The notes under the pieces: generated by a model
Database searches by the model: none
Seen by the model: only the letters and a program-made list of their open reading frames with translations
What the model was told of the DNA's origin: nothing
In this document: positions 25,541 through 34,276 of the stretch, piece by piece
Numbering within the stretch: position 1 is the stretch's first letter
Layout of the letters: every line of letters starts with the position of its first letter
Position numbers and translations under genes: made by a program
Source of the DNA: Desulfosporosinus orientis DSM 765
Lineage (GTDB): Bacteria > Bacillota > Desulfitobacteriia > Desulfitobacteriales > Desulfitobacteriaceae
Length of the DNA: 64,000 nt
Direction of reading: 5' to 3'
Assembly (NCBI RefSeq): GCF_000235605.1
Contig: NC_016584.1
Span: 1,972,001 to 2,036,000 of the forward strand

Positions 25541-25975
25541 ATGGAAAGTCCTGACAGCGGCAGGAACCCGTCCAAGTATATCTGCTATAAACTCAGCCGG
25601 GTGATGAGAAAAGTACATCGCTACTACGAAAGTAAGTTTTCCCAGTACGGAATTACCCCTTCTCAATTTTACGTCTTAACTGCGGTATGGGAAAAGGACG
25701 GGGTGAAATTCAAGGACCTGGCTAAAAGTCTGGACATGGACGGCTCCACTCTGACCTCCATTTTAGACCGTATGGAACGCCTGGATTTACTGGAGCGTCG
25801 CAATGATCCGGAGGACAGGAGGTCTCTTTTGGTGTTTTTAAAGGAAAAGGCTAAGCTGGAAATTGCCGACATAACGGATCTGGCGGAAACAATGGATGAG
25901 GAAATCAAGGCTCGTTTTTCAGACAGCGATTTTTCAGCATTTGAAAAAGTCTTAGATCAGCTTTTTCAGGACTAG
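25541..25975 (+). CDS. MarR-family regulator
   Basis: This 144-residue protein is a MarR regulator: FYVLTAVWEKDGVKFKDLAKSLDMDGSTLTSILDRMERLDLLER is the winged-helix core and NDPEDRRSLLVFL the wing. It is 180 bases upstream of the flavin oxidoreductase gene in the same direction and likely controls it, as MarR genes often do for old-yellow-enzyme genes. Confidence 0.88.
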   Translation: MESPDSGRNPSKYICYKLSRVMRKVHRYYESKFSQYGITPSQFYVLTAVWEKDGVKFKDLAKSLDMDGSTLTSILDRMERLDLLERRNDPEDRRSLLVFLKEKAKLEIADITDLAETMDEEIKARFSDSDFSAFEKVLDQLFQD

Positions 25976-26157
25976 AGCCGAGCTTAAGGGGTTTTAACAA
26001 AGGAGGGATGGATGGAGTTTTTTTAGCTTAAAGAGATTGAATATTCAGAACCCTATTGACTGAAAGTGTTTTGCTGAAGATGTTCTCAAAAAAAGTTAAC
26101 GAGAAAACATTCACGACGAAGATGTTCATGAGGAAACATGTTAGAGGAGGTTTGTTT

Positions 26158-28170
26158 ATGTCAATGCTTTTTTCTCCCGCTCAAATCGGCACTCTGCAGC
26201 TGCGCAACCGCATCGTCATGACTCCTATGCACCTGGGCTATACCCCTATGGGGGAGGTTACAGATCAACTGGTTGAATTCTACCGGGCCAGAGCCCGGGG
26301 CGGGGTAGGTTTAATTATTGTCGGCGGATGCGGAATCGACCGCATCGGCAATGCCTTCGGAATGACCCAAATCGATGATGACGCTTACATACCCGGCTTG
26401 CGGCGTTTGGTGGAGGCGGTCCATGCCGAAGGGGCCAAAATCGTACCTCAGTTATATCAAGCCGGCAGGTACGCTCATTCCGCCTTTACCGGGAAGCCCT
26501 CTGTAGCGCCCTCAGCCATTCCCTCCCGGCTCACCGGGCAAACGCCGGAAGAGCTGACGGAAGAAAAAATTCAAGAGATTATCGCTTCCTTTGCCCAAGC
26601 CGCCCAAAGGGCGAAGACCGCGGGCTTTGACGGTGTGGAGATTCTGGCCAGTGCCGGTTATCTTATTTCTCAATTCCTCTCTCCGGTAACCAACAAGCGG
26701 ACGGACCGTTACGGCGGGGACCTCCAGGCCCGCATGACCTTTGGACTGGAAGTGGCGCAGGCTGTCCGTGAGGCAGTGGGTCCGGAGTTTCCCATTATTG
26801 TACGAGTGGCGGGGAATGATTTTGTGCCGGGGAGCAATACCAACGCCGAATCCCGGATTTTTTGCCAGGCCCTAGAGAAGGCGGGGGTCAATGCCCTGAA
26901 TGTCACAGGCGGGTGGCATGAAACCCAGGTTCCCCAATTGACCATGAACGTGCCCCCCGGGGCTTATACTTACCTGGCTCACGGCATCAGGCAGGCTGTT
27001 TCCATTCCCGTCATCTCCTGCAACCGGATCAACACCCCGGAATTGGCGGAAAGCGTTCTGGCTGAAGGTCTGGCGGACTTTGTCGGCCTGGCCCGCCCTT
27101 TGCTGGCCGACCCCGAATTCCCCAACAAAGCTCATAAGGGGGATTCCTCAAATATCCGTCCCTGTATCGGCTGCAATCAAGGCTGCCTGGACAGTGTCTT
27201 CCGCCTCAGGCCTGTAAGCTGTCTGGTCAATGCCGAAGCCGGGAGAGAAGCAGAACTTGGTCCCCTCGCTCCTGCTTCCCAGCCTCAAAAAATCTTAGTC
27301 ATCGGTGCCGGCTCGGCAGGCCTGGAGTTCGCCCGGGTAGCAGCCCTGAGGGGGCATAAGGTCACCATCTGGGAAGAAAAGGACCAGGCAGGAGGGCAAC
27401 TGTTTTTGGCAGCAGCACCCCCCGGGCGCAAGGATTTCCTCTATTTTGGAGACTACCTGAGGAAAGCCTGTAATGAGCTGGGGGTGAAGATAGAATACCA
27501 GGTCCAGGCTACTCCGGGGAAGATTTTAGAGGCTGTGGAAAAGGGCGACTTTGAGAAAGTGGTTATTGCCGCAGGTGCCCGCCCCCTGAACCCGGCCATC
27601 AAAATCGAAGAGGGTGTGGAAGTCCTGCAAGCCTGGGATGTCTTATTGGGGTATAAAAAGACCGGCTCCAATGTGGTGATTGTCGGAGGCGGAGCGGTAG
27701 GTGTGGACACAGCTTTGTACCTGGCGGAGGCCGGCACCATTAACAGTGAAACCTTGAAGTTCCTCATGGAGCAGCATGCGGAAACGGACGAAGAGCTCCA
27801 TCGCTTATTGACACAGGGCAGGAAACGAATTACTGTTTTAGAGATGGTAAAAGGCATCGGCCGTGATATTGGTGCCAGTACCCGCTGGTCCATGCTAGCA
27901 GATCTTAAGCGACGGAATGTCACTTGCCTGGATAAACACACCGTCCTGGAAATTCGCAAAGACGGCGTTGTAGCGGAAAGTGCCGCCGACGGCCAGCAGA
28001 AAATCATCCCGGCGGACAGCGTCGTCCTGGCAGTGGGTTCAGGTTCCCGGAATGAGCTATACGAGGCTTTGAAGGATAAGCTGGAAGCTGTCAGTGTGAT
28101 CGGGGATGCGGCCAAACCCCGCAAAGTCCTGGATGCCGTTTATGAAGCCTATCTGGAGGGAAGAAAATAA
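26158..28170 (+). CDS. FMN/FAD/4Fe-4S NADH:flavin oxidoreductase (2,4-dienoyl-CoA reductase-like)
   Basis: The protein is 670 residues from ATG at 26158, chosen because GAGGAGG lies 7 bases upstream and the family begins LFSPAQIG. The first ~330 residues are an old-yellow-enzyme barrel binding FMN. Then come the four cysteines for a 4Fe-4S cluster in CIGCNQGC and a later SCL. A FAD-binding motif (VIGAGSAGLEFARVA) and an NAD-binding motif (VVIVGGGAVGVDTALYL) follow. This is the layout of bacterial 2,4-dienoyl-CoA reductase (FadH) and of BaiCD-type enoate reductases. It reduces C=C bonds, substrate uncertain. It is probably in one transcript with the Fe-S protein gene 33 bases on. Confidence 0.9.
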   Translation: MSMLFSPAQIGTLQLRNRIVMTPMHLGYTPMGEVTDQLVEFYRARARGGVGLIIVGGCGIDRIGNAFGMTQIDDDAYIPGLRRLVEAVHAEGAKIVPQLYQAGRYAHSAFTGKPSVAPSAIPSRLTGQTPEELTEEKIQEIIASFAQAAQRAKTAGFDGVEILASAGYLISQFLSPVTNKRTDRYGGDLQARMTFGLEVAQAVREAVGPEFPIIVRVAGNDFVPGSNTNAESRIFCQALEKAGVNALNVTGGWHETQVPQLTMNVPPGAYTYLAHGIRQAVSIPVISCNRINTPELAESVLAEGLADFVGLARPLLADPEFPNKAHKGDSSNIRPCIGCNQGCLDSVFRLRPVSCLVNAEAGREAELGPLAPASQPQKILVIGAGSAGLEFARVAALRGHKVTIWEEKDQAGGQLFLAAAPPGRKDFLYFGDYLRKACNELGVKIEYQVQATPGKILEAVEKGDFEKVVIAAGARPLNPAIKIEEGVEVLQAWDVLLGYKKTGSNVVIVGGGAVGVDTALYLAEAGTINSETLKFLMEQHAETDEELHRLLTQGRKRITVLEMVKGIGRDIGASTRWSMLADLKRRNVTCLDKHTVLEIRKDGVVAESAADGQQKIIPADSVVLAVGSGSRNELYEALKDKLEAVSVIGDAAKPRKVLDAVYEAYLEGRK

Positions 28171-28203
28171 CGAGAGAAATAAAGAGAAGAGGAGGGGATA
28201 TCT

Positions 28204-29310
28204 TTGGGGCATAGTGTTAATAACAAAGAAGAAATCTATGAAGCCCTGGCCCAGCGCTTAAGCAAAACTCCCGAGGGAGCGCCCATTAATGAACACCTGA
28301 TGGCCATCCTCCGGCAGTTATATACGGAAAGTGAGGCTATGGTGGGCAGCAAATTTGCCGCCATACCCATGCCCCTGGCGAAAATTGCCGGGTTAACAGG
28401 CATTGAAGAGTCCGCCCTGAAACCCATCCTGGATGGCATGTCAGATAAGGGGCTGGTACTGGATATTCCCCGCAAGGATACTTTTTACTACATGCTAACC
28501 CCTATGCTGGTGGGATTTTTTGAATACACCTTTATGCGGACGGGAAGCAATCTGGACTTGAAAGAGCTGGCCGAGCTCTTTGAAACTTATTTTCACAGTC
28601 CTGGGGTCATGGAAGAAATCGCCGGTATGGATACGAAAGTCATGCGCACCCTGATTTATGAAAATCTCATCCCTTTGGCGGTTGAAACAGAGGTTTTGGA
28701 TTACGAAAAGGCCAGCAGCATCATTCGCCAGGCCGGAGGCGGTGCGATCAGCACCTGCGCCTGTCGCCATGAGGCAACTCACCTGGGCAAGGCCTGTGAT
28801 GCTCCCCTGGAAGTCTGTATGTCCCTGGGAGGGGCGGCAGAATGGATTATCCGCAAGGGGTTGGGCAAGCCTGCTACGGTAGAGGATCTCCTGGAAGTAC
28901 TGAAACAAACCCAGGAATTAGGGCTGGTGCATCTTTGCGATAATGTCCTGAATAAGCCCACCTATATATGCAGCTGCTGCGGCTGCTGCTGCAAAGTTTT
29001 GCGCAGTATTAATGAGCGGCAGATCTTCGCCACTCATCCCAGTAATTTCATTCCTGCAGTGGAATCCGAGAACTGTGTGAGCTGCGGCCTGTGTGCCGAG
29101 AAATGCCAGATCCAGGCCATTGCCCTGGCGGATCAGGCAGACGGGGAAACTCTTCCAGTGCTAAACTCAGACCTCTGCATCGGCTGCGGCGTTTGTGCCG
29201 ACGCCTGTCCCAGCGGCGCCCTAACCATGATCCGCCGTGAAGAAATCCTAATCCCCCCGGAAAATGTCAAGGAAAAAATGAAACGCTTCGCCACAGAAAA
29301 AGGCCGATAA
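28204..29310 (+). CDS. Cysteine-rich winged-helix Fe-S protein
   Basis: This 368-residue protein starts at TTG (GAGGAGGGG upstream). The N-terminal half has a winged-helix-like part (PLAKIAGLTGIEESALKPIL, 58-77). Next comes STCACRHEATHLGKAC with Cys185, 187, 198 and 205, then a dense cluster CSCCGCCC (256-263). Two ferredoxin motifs follow, CVSCGLCAEKC (291-301) and CIGCGVCADACP. It may pass electrons to the flavoprotein encoded just before, which would make a two-component reductase. The mix of a DNA-binding-like fold and several metal sites is uncommon. The biochemical role is not known. Confidence 0.75.
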   Translation: MGHSVNNKEEIYEALAQRLSKTPEGAPINEHLMAILRQLYTESEAMVGSKFAAIPMPLAKIAGLTGIEESALKPILDGMSDKGLVLDIPRKDTFYYMLTPMLVGFFEYTFMRTGSNLDLKELAELFETYFHSPGVMEEIAGMDTKVMRTLIYENLIPLAVETEVLDYEKASSIIRQAGGGAISTCACRHEATHLGKACDAPLEVCMSLGGAAEWIIRKGLGKPATVEDLLEVLKQTQELGLVHLCDNVLNKPTYICSCCGCCCKVLRSINERQIFATHPSNFIPAVESENCVSCGLCAEKCQIQAIALADQADGETLPVLNSDLCIGCGVCADACPSGALTMIRREEILIPPENVKEKMKRFATEKGR

Positions 29311-29316
29311 AAAGAA

Positions 29317-29350
29317 CAAGCCTGTTTCCGATTAAAAGGAAACAGGCTTG
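29317..29350 (+). terminator. Rho-independent terminator
   Basis: CAAGCCTGTTTCC and GGAAACAGGCTTG are perfect 13-base arms with an 8-base loop, followed by CTTTAT. It ends the flavoprotein operon. Confidence 0.85.
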
Positions 29351-29411
29351 CTTTATGTTGTTCAACTCTAAAAAAGGAACCGAAAGGCCTCAAAACATTC
29401 TAAAAACCCGT

Positions 29412-29618
29412 TGACCCCAAAGCCAGGGCGGCTTCGACCCACAGGAGTGAACCCATTGCATGGAGAGGCGGTAAAGCCCACAAAGCTCGCGTGGGGAAGC
29501 GGAGCCAGTGGTTCACCTCAGGTATTACCCGGAGGTTTGGCAGAGCTCCCACGCCAGCGAGTGGGCGAGCCTCGGAATGCTGGGTGAGCGATGTGGGCGG
29601 AGCCGCCCGACCCGGGAG
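29412..29618 (+). repeat. Dispersed structured repeat, copy A
   Basis: About 207 bases match the reverse complement of 61703-61910 at most positions. No long open frame is shared. A predicted stem joins 29485-29495 with 29548-29558; four of its pairs differ between copies but remain complementary. GTGAACC (29447-29453) can also pair with GGTTCAC (29510-29516), and GGGCG(G)AGCCGCCC forms a 3' hairpin near 29596-29609. This suggests a conserved RNA fold or a small non-autonomous mobile element. It fills most of the 29351-29690 gap. Confidence 0.85.
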
Positions 29619-29690
29619 TTCTCTTTTTCATCATCTGATGGTGTTGGGTCTACTCTGACAGCATAACATTTCCTTGCATACAGGGGGGCA

Positions 29691-31262
29691 TCAAGGCACA
29701 TGATCAATTTCCATAGCCAGGCAGCAAAGGGATTCCTCTATTTCAGGGGCATAGTTCTTGTTGACGAGAGCAAAGATTTGGTCTCCGGCGAAGATTTGTG
29801 TATCCCCTTGGGGGATGATTTCCTGGTCTCCCCGTTTAATATTGACTAACAGACAATGTTTCGGCCAAACTACATGTTTAACATATTTGCCGCTGATCTC
29901 TGAACCTAAACAAACCACTGTCTCGATTAAGATCATGGTTTCTTCTTCTTTTTTATGATTTTGTTTTTTGCTTAGAATCCGGTCATAGAGAGCTTCATAA
30001 ACCGGCTTCGTTTTCAAAATATCACTGGCCAGGTAAGCTACAGTAGAAACCGTGATCAAGGCCCAAAGGTGGCTGAAGGAGCCGGTCATTTCCGTAATCA
30101 GCAGGCTTCCGGTGATGGGAGCTTTGACAACGGCCGTAAAATATGCAGCCATGGCAAAGACAATAAAGTTATTGCTGAAATGCGGGCTAGCATGAAATAC
30201 TTGTACTATTAAATCGTTATAAATATTTCCCGTTAAAGCGCCGATAACAAGGATGGGTAAAAAAATGCCCCCCGGGACACCGGAGCCATAGCTTATGAGG
30301 GTAAAGAAAAACTTTACCAATACTAAAAGGAGGAGTAAACGAACAGGGAAATAGTTTTGGTTTAAGGAGTCAATCAGCTGGTTGCCCCCGCCAAGTACTT
30401 GAGGTAAAAGGTATCCCAATAATCCGGAAATTAATAGTACGCTGGCAATAATCACAGTGTTGGGAAGAACACTTTCAAGTTTATCCTTCAGTTCTAGGGT
30501 TTTTAGCAATGAGCGGTTAAAAAGACCGCCGAAAAGGCCGATGATGAGACCTAAACCAATTAAATAAAAATAATAGCTAACCGGCAGAATGGGGAGCTCA
30601 GGGAAGTTGAAGGCTGAGGATGAGCCGTAAAAAAGCTTGGTAACAAAATCCGCAGACAACGAAGCTGCAACGGTGGACATCAGAATAGCTGGGGAAAAGT
30701 TTTTGTTGAGTTCTTCCACGGCAAAAATAACACCAGACAAAGGAGCGTTAAAGGCAGCAGCTAAACCTGCGCTGGCTCCGCTGGTTATTAAAAACTTTTC
30801 CTCAATTTTCAAACGTCCCAGAAGTCTGCTGACTCCTTGCCCTACGGTGGCTCCGATTTGGACGGACGGACCTTCCCTTCCTAAGGATAAACCGGCACCA
30901 ATGGCCAGGATTCCGCCAATAAACTTAAGTACGAGAACTCTCAACCACTTGATTTTAAGGTGCCCCATCAATACCCCTTTTACTTGGGGGATACCGCTGC
31001 CGCTTACCAGTGGCTCTTTTTTGCCGATGATATTTAAGAAAAAGGCAATTAATACGAGCCCCAGGATCAGGATTATGATTTTATAGCTTAGGTCGATGTT
31101 TGCATGGTAGAAATGCTCTCGAAGAGACTCTGCCCGCTCCAAAGTGTATCTAAAAGCGACGATGATCAGACCCGAAAAAAGTCCAATCAAAATTCCTTCA
31201 AAAAAAACTTTGAGTTTAAAATCCCGCCAGTGAATTAAATGGTCAAATGTCTTGCCCGTCAA
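29691..31262 (-). CDS. ClC-type chloride/proton antiporter with regulatory TrkA-C domain
   Basis: This 523-residue membrane protein carries the ClC anion-pathway motifs GSGIPQ (about residue 88), GREGPSVQIG with the gating glutamate, and GVPGGIFLP. It has about 18 helices' worth of hydrophobic sequence. The last ~75 residues, separated by a charged linker (KKQNHKKEEE), form a TrkA-C/RCK-type domain, seen in some ClC proteins and thought to sense a ligand. The start is TTG at 31262 with GGGGG upstream. It would exchange chloride for protons across the cell membrane. Confidence 0.9.
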   Translation of the reverse strand: MTGKTFDHLIHWRDFKLKVFFEGILIGLFSGLIIVAFRYTLERAESLREHFYHANIDLSYKIIILILGLVLIAFFLNIIGKKEPLVSGSGIPQVKGVLMGHLKIKWLRVLVLKFIGGILAIGAGLSLGREGPSVQIGATVGQGVSRLLGRLKIEEKFLITSGASAGLAAAFNAPLSGVIFAVEELNKNFSPAILMSTVAASLSADFVTKLFYGSSSAFNFPELPILPVSYYFYLIGLGLIIGLFGGLFNRSLLKTLELKDKLESVLPNTVIIASVLLISGLLGYLLPQVLGGGNQLIDSLNQNYFPVRLLLLLVLVKFFFTLISYGSGVPGGIFLPILVIGALTGNIYNDLIVQVFHASPHFSNNFIVFAMAAYFTAVVKAPITGSLLITEMTGSFSHLWALITVSTVAYLASDILKTKPVYEALYDRILSKKQNHKKEEETMILIETVVCLGSEISGKYVKHVVWPKHCLLVNIKRGDQEIIPQGDTQIFAGDQIFALVNKNYAPEIEESLCCLAMEIDHVP

Positions 31263-31427
31263 AGTATTACCCCCGTTAACGATTTCACAAAAAGCAGAAA
31301 CTTAATGTCGTAATTTATAGCGTTATATAAAATTATAACGTAAATTATCAGCCAAAGTAAAGTAAATATCTAAATTGGCAGTCTTAAGACGTTAAAAAGT
31401 GTGAAATTGTTTACAACATTGAACTCT

Positions 31428-32123
31428 TTAATAAAAACCTTCGAAATTTGTTGTTTGGTCTGGAGTCGGGGCCTTCAACGGTTTTGCTCCTGTTGTTTCA
31501 GGGGGGACCACGGCCCTTACAAAAATCGTTGTCAGGAGTTCTAAGATTAATATGGGCAAGGCTCCTCGCACACCAGGAAAGACAAGTATGGGAAAAAGAA
31601 GAAACACTGAGGGGGAATAGGCTTTATTTTGAAAATCACCCCAGACAGCTAGGGCGAGGATCAGGGGAATCTCTCGTGTTTCGGGGGTTATTCCCCCTTC
31701 TTCTTGGCCAGCCGGGGGGGGTTGGTCCGGAGAGGTTTGGCCGGAAGGTGGTTGATTAGAAGAGGGTTGATTAGCAGAAGACTGGGATTTGCTGCCTGCC
31801 ATGGAAGCTAAGAAATTCTGTAAGTCACTTAAAGACATGCTGACGGTTTGTTCTGGTGAGAAGACGAGACGTTTATTGCTGGGGGGCAGATTATAGTCCC
31901 AAAACCTGTTGAAAATAAACAATATGATTTGACTGATGATTATAATTAATACGGAAGTAAATACTTTTCCCGCTAAGAGTGGCTGTAAGAAAAAGAACGT
32001 GGGGCTTCCGTCTACAGAACTAACTGGATCGAAAATGGAAATTCCAAAATTAAGGGGTTCTTTGGAAAGTTTAAATTCTGACCCAGGAATGATACAATTA
32101 GGCGAATAAGAATTTTTTTCCAT
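31428..32123 (-). CDS. Hypothetical membrane protein with Pro/Gln/Ser-rich linker
   Basis: The family is not recognised. The ~231-residue protein has one clear transmembrane helix near residues 55-75 (SVLIIIISQIILFIFNRFW), then a low-complexity linker (SANQPSSNQPPSGQTSPDQP) near 118-137, then two hydrophobic segments and a Pro-rich tail. ATG at 32123 lies 14 bases after GGAGG; a GTG at 32138 is the alternative start, but GGAGG would then abut it. It precedes the ClC gene in the same direction (165-base gap). Confidence 0.65.
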   Translation of the reverse strand: MEKNSYSPNCIIPGSEFKLSKEPLNFGISIFDPVSSVDGSPTFFFLQPLLAGKVFTSVLIIIISQIILFIFNRFWDYNLPPSNKRLVFSPEQTVSMSLSDLQNFLASMAGSKSQSSANQPSSNQPPSGQTSPDQPPPAGQEEGGITPETREIPLILALAVWGDFQNKAYSPSVFLLFPILVFPGVRGALPILILELLTTIFVRAVVPPETTGAKPLKAPTPDQTTNFEGFY

Positions 32124-32342
32124 ATAAGTAAAGCCCACCTCCTACTTCTAAAATATGGGTAAAACTTGTGAATTGTACCTTGACTTTGATTATCGTCAGG
32201 TAATTCTTATAGCAGTGAGGCCGCCTGGGTGACATACAAGTTAGCTAATTGGGAGAACCCTAGACAAAATGGCTCAAGTGATGGTAATGTACTTATGCCG
32301 GATGGCCTTTAAAATAATCGTTATTAAGGATGTGAACTGTTC

Positions 32343-34256
32343 TTGGCAGGTAAGCAATATAATGCGGATTCCATTCAAGTCTTAGAAGGGTTAGAGGCAG
32401 TGCGCAAACGGCCCGGCATGTATATTGGCTCAACAGGTAGCAAAGGTCTCCATCATCTGGCTTATGAAATCATTGACAACGCCATAGATGAGGCAGGGGC
32501 AGGCTTTTGCGACCAGATTTCCGTTACAATTAATCCCGATGGTTCAATCACCATTGAGGATAACGGGCGGGGAATACCCGTAGATATACATGCCGGCAAA
32601 CAAATCAGTGCCGTGCGTTTAGCCTTTGAAACCTTACACGCCGGGGGAAAATTCAGCGGAGAAGTTTATAAAACCTCGGGGGGACTCCATGGCGTGGGAG
32701 CCAGTGTTGTTAACGCCCTGTGTGTTTATTTAACCGTTGAAATAAAACGGAACGGCAAGCTATACCGTGTTGAGTACGTGGAAGGAGGACGGCTCAAGTC
32801 CGACTTGGCGGTTGTCAAGAAAAGTATTAAGGGAACAGGAACCAGCGTTACCTTTAAGCCGGATCCCTTAATCTTTAAAGAAACCACGGTTTTTAAATAT
32901 GACACTTTAAGAAGCCGGCTGATGGAACTATCTTATTTGAACAGCGGCCTAACCATCATCCTGACCGACAACCGGGGGGAAACAAAAACCGAGACCTTTG
33001 CTTCGAAAAACGGGATTATCGGTTTTGTTGAGCATATAAATCGAGAATCGGGATTTTCAACAGTACATAAAAAACCCATCTATTTTAAAGGTGAAAAAGA
33101 TGATGTCCTCCTGGAATGTGCGATTCAATACAATGACGGGGATGACGAATCTCTCCACTCTTATGTCAACAATATTCCCACGGATGAGGGCGGGACTCAT
33201 GAGTCGGGCTTCAGAACTGCCTTAACCAAGGCTTTTAATAATTACGGACGCAAAAACAACTTATTTAAGAAAGATGAAAATCTCATCGGCGATGATTTAA
33301 AAGACGGTTTAACCTGCGTGTTATCCCTGAAAATCAGAGATCCCCAATTTGAAGGTCAGACGAAAACCAAACTTTCCAATATGGAAGTTGAGGGTATCGT
33401 TCAGTCCCTGACCAATGAAGGTATTAGTCAATTCTTTGAGAAAAGTCCCGCCATTGCTAAAGAGGTGATTAGCCGGACCTTGTCAACCTGCCTGTTAAGG
33501 CTTGCGGCCAAGAAAGCCAAGGAATTGAAAAAGAAAGCCCGGGATGCGGAAGTTAAAGCCTTGAGCGGCAAACTTGCTGCTTGCAGCGGGAAGGACAAGT
33601 CCCGCAATGAATTATTCTTAGTTGAAGGAGACAGCGCAGGGGGTTCGGCCAAAATGGGCAGGGACCGCAGGTTTCAGGCTATTCTGCCTTTGCGGGGTAA
33701 GGTAATTAATACGTACCGGGCCAAAATCGATAAGGTTTTAGAAAATGAGGAAATCAGGAGTATTATTTCCGCCGTTGGTTCGGGAATTGGCAAGGAATTT
33801 GATTTAGAAAAAGGCAACTATGCCCGGGTCTGTATTATGACGGATGCGGATATCGACGGGGCCCACATTCGCTGTTTGCTCTTAACCTTTTTCTATAGAT
33901 ATATGAAGCCTTTGATTTTGAACGGCAGGGTTTTTATAGCCCAATCTCCTTTATATAAAATCGAGAAAGAACGGGGCAAAATTGTGCGCTATGCCTTTGA
34001 TGACAATGAGTTGAAAAAAGAACTCAAAGAACTGGGCAGGACAGCCAAGATTTCCCGCTATAAAGGACTGGGTGAAATGAACCCGGATCAGCTTTGGGAA
34101 ACAACCTTAAATCCCGTGCACAGGCGCATGATTCAGGTGACCATCGACGATGCCCTGGAAGCTGAACGCAAGCTGAGGATTCTCATGAGTGAGCAAGTAG
34201 AGCCCAGGCGTGAATTTATGATGGAAAATATTGTATTTACCGATGCAGATATGTAG
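32343..34256 (+). CDS. parE: DNA topoisomerase IV subunit B (ParE)
   Basis: This 637-residue type IIA topoisomerase ATPase subunit has GLEAVRKRPGMYIG, the GHKL motif DNGRGIPV, GGLHGVGASVVNAL, and the TOPRIM domain with EGDSAGGSA and MTDADIDGAHI. It lacks the 160-residue insert of proteobacterial GyrB. It is assigned to ParE rather than GyrB because the partner A subunit, 20 bases downstream, lacks a GyrA box. The start is TTG at 32343. Together they decatenate daughter chromosomes. A GyrB paralogue identity is a lesser possibility. Confidence 0.82.
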   Translation: MAGKQYNADSIQVLEGLEAVRKRPGMYIGSTGSKGLHHLAYEIIDNAIDEAGAGFCDQISVTINPDGSITIEDNGRGIPVDIHAGKQISAVRLAFETLHAGGKFSGEVYKTSGGLHGVGASVVNALCVYLTVEIKRNGKLYRVEYVEGGRLKSDLAVVKKSIKGTGTSVTFKPDPLIFKETTVFKYDTLRSRLMELSYLNSGLTIILTDNRGETKTETFASKNGIIGFVEHINRESGFSTVHKKPIYFKGEKDDVLLECAIQYNDGDDESLHSYVNNIPTDEGGTHESGFRTALTKAFNNYGRKNNLFKKDENLIGDDLKDGLTCVLSLKIRDPQFEGQTKTKLSNMEVEGIVQSLTNEGISQFFEKSPAIAKEVISRTLSTCLLRLAAKKAKELKKKARDAEVKALSGKLAACSGKDKSRNELFLVEGDSAGGSAKMGRDRRFQAILPLRGKVINTYRAKIDKVLENEEIRSIISAVGSGIGKEFDLEKGNYARVCIMTDADIDGAHIRCLLLTFFYRYMKPLILNGRVFIAQSPLYKIEKERGKIVRYAFDDNELKKELKELGRTAKISRYKGLGEMNPDQLWETTLNPVHRRMIQVTIDDALEAERKLRILMSEQVEPRREFMMENIVFTDADM

Positions 34257-34276
34257 ATTAGGGGAGGACAGACCCA

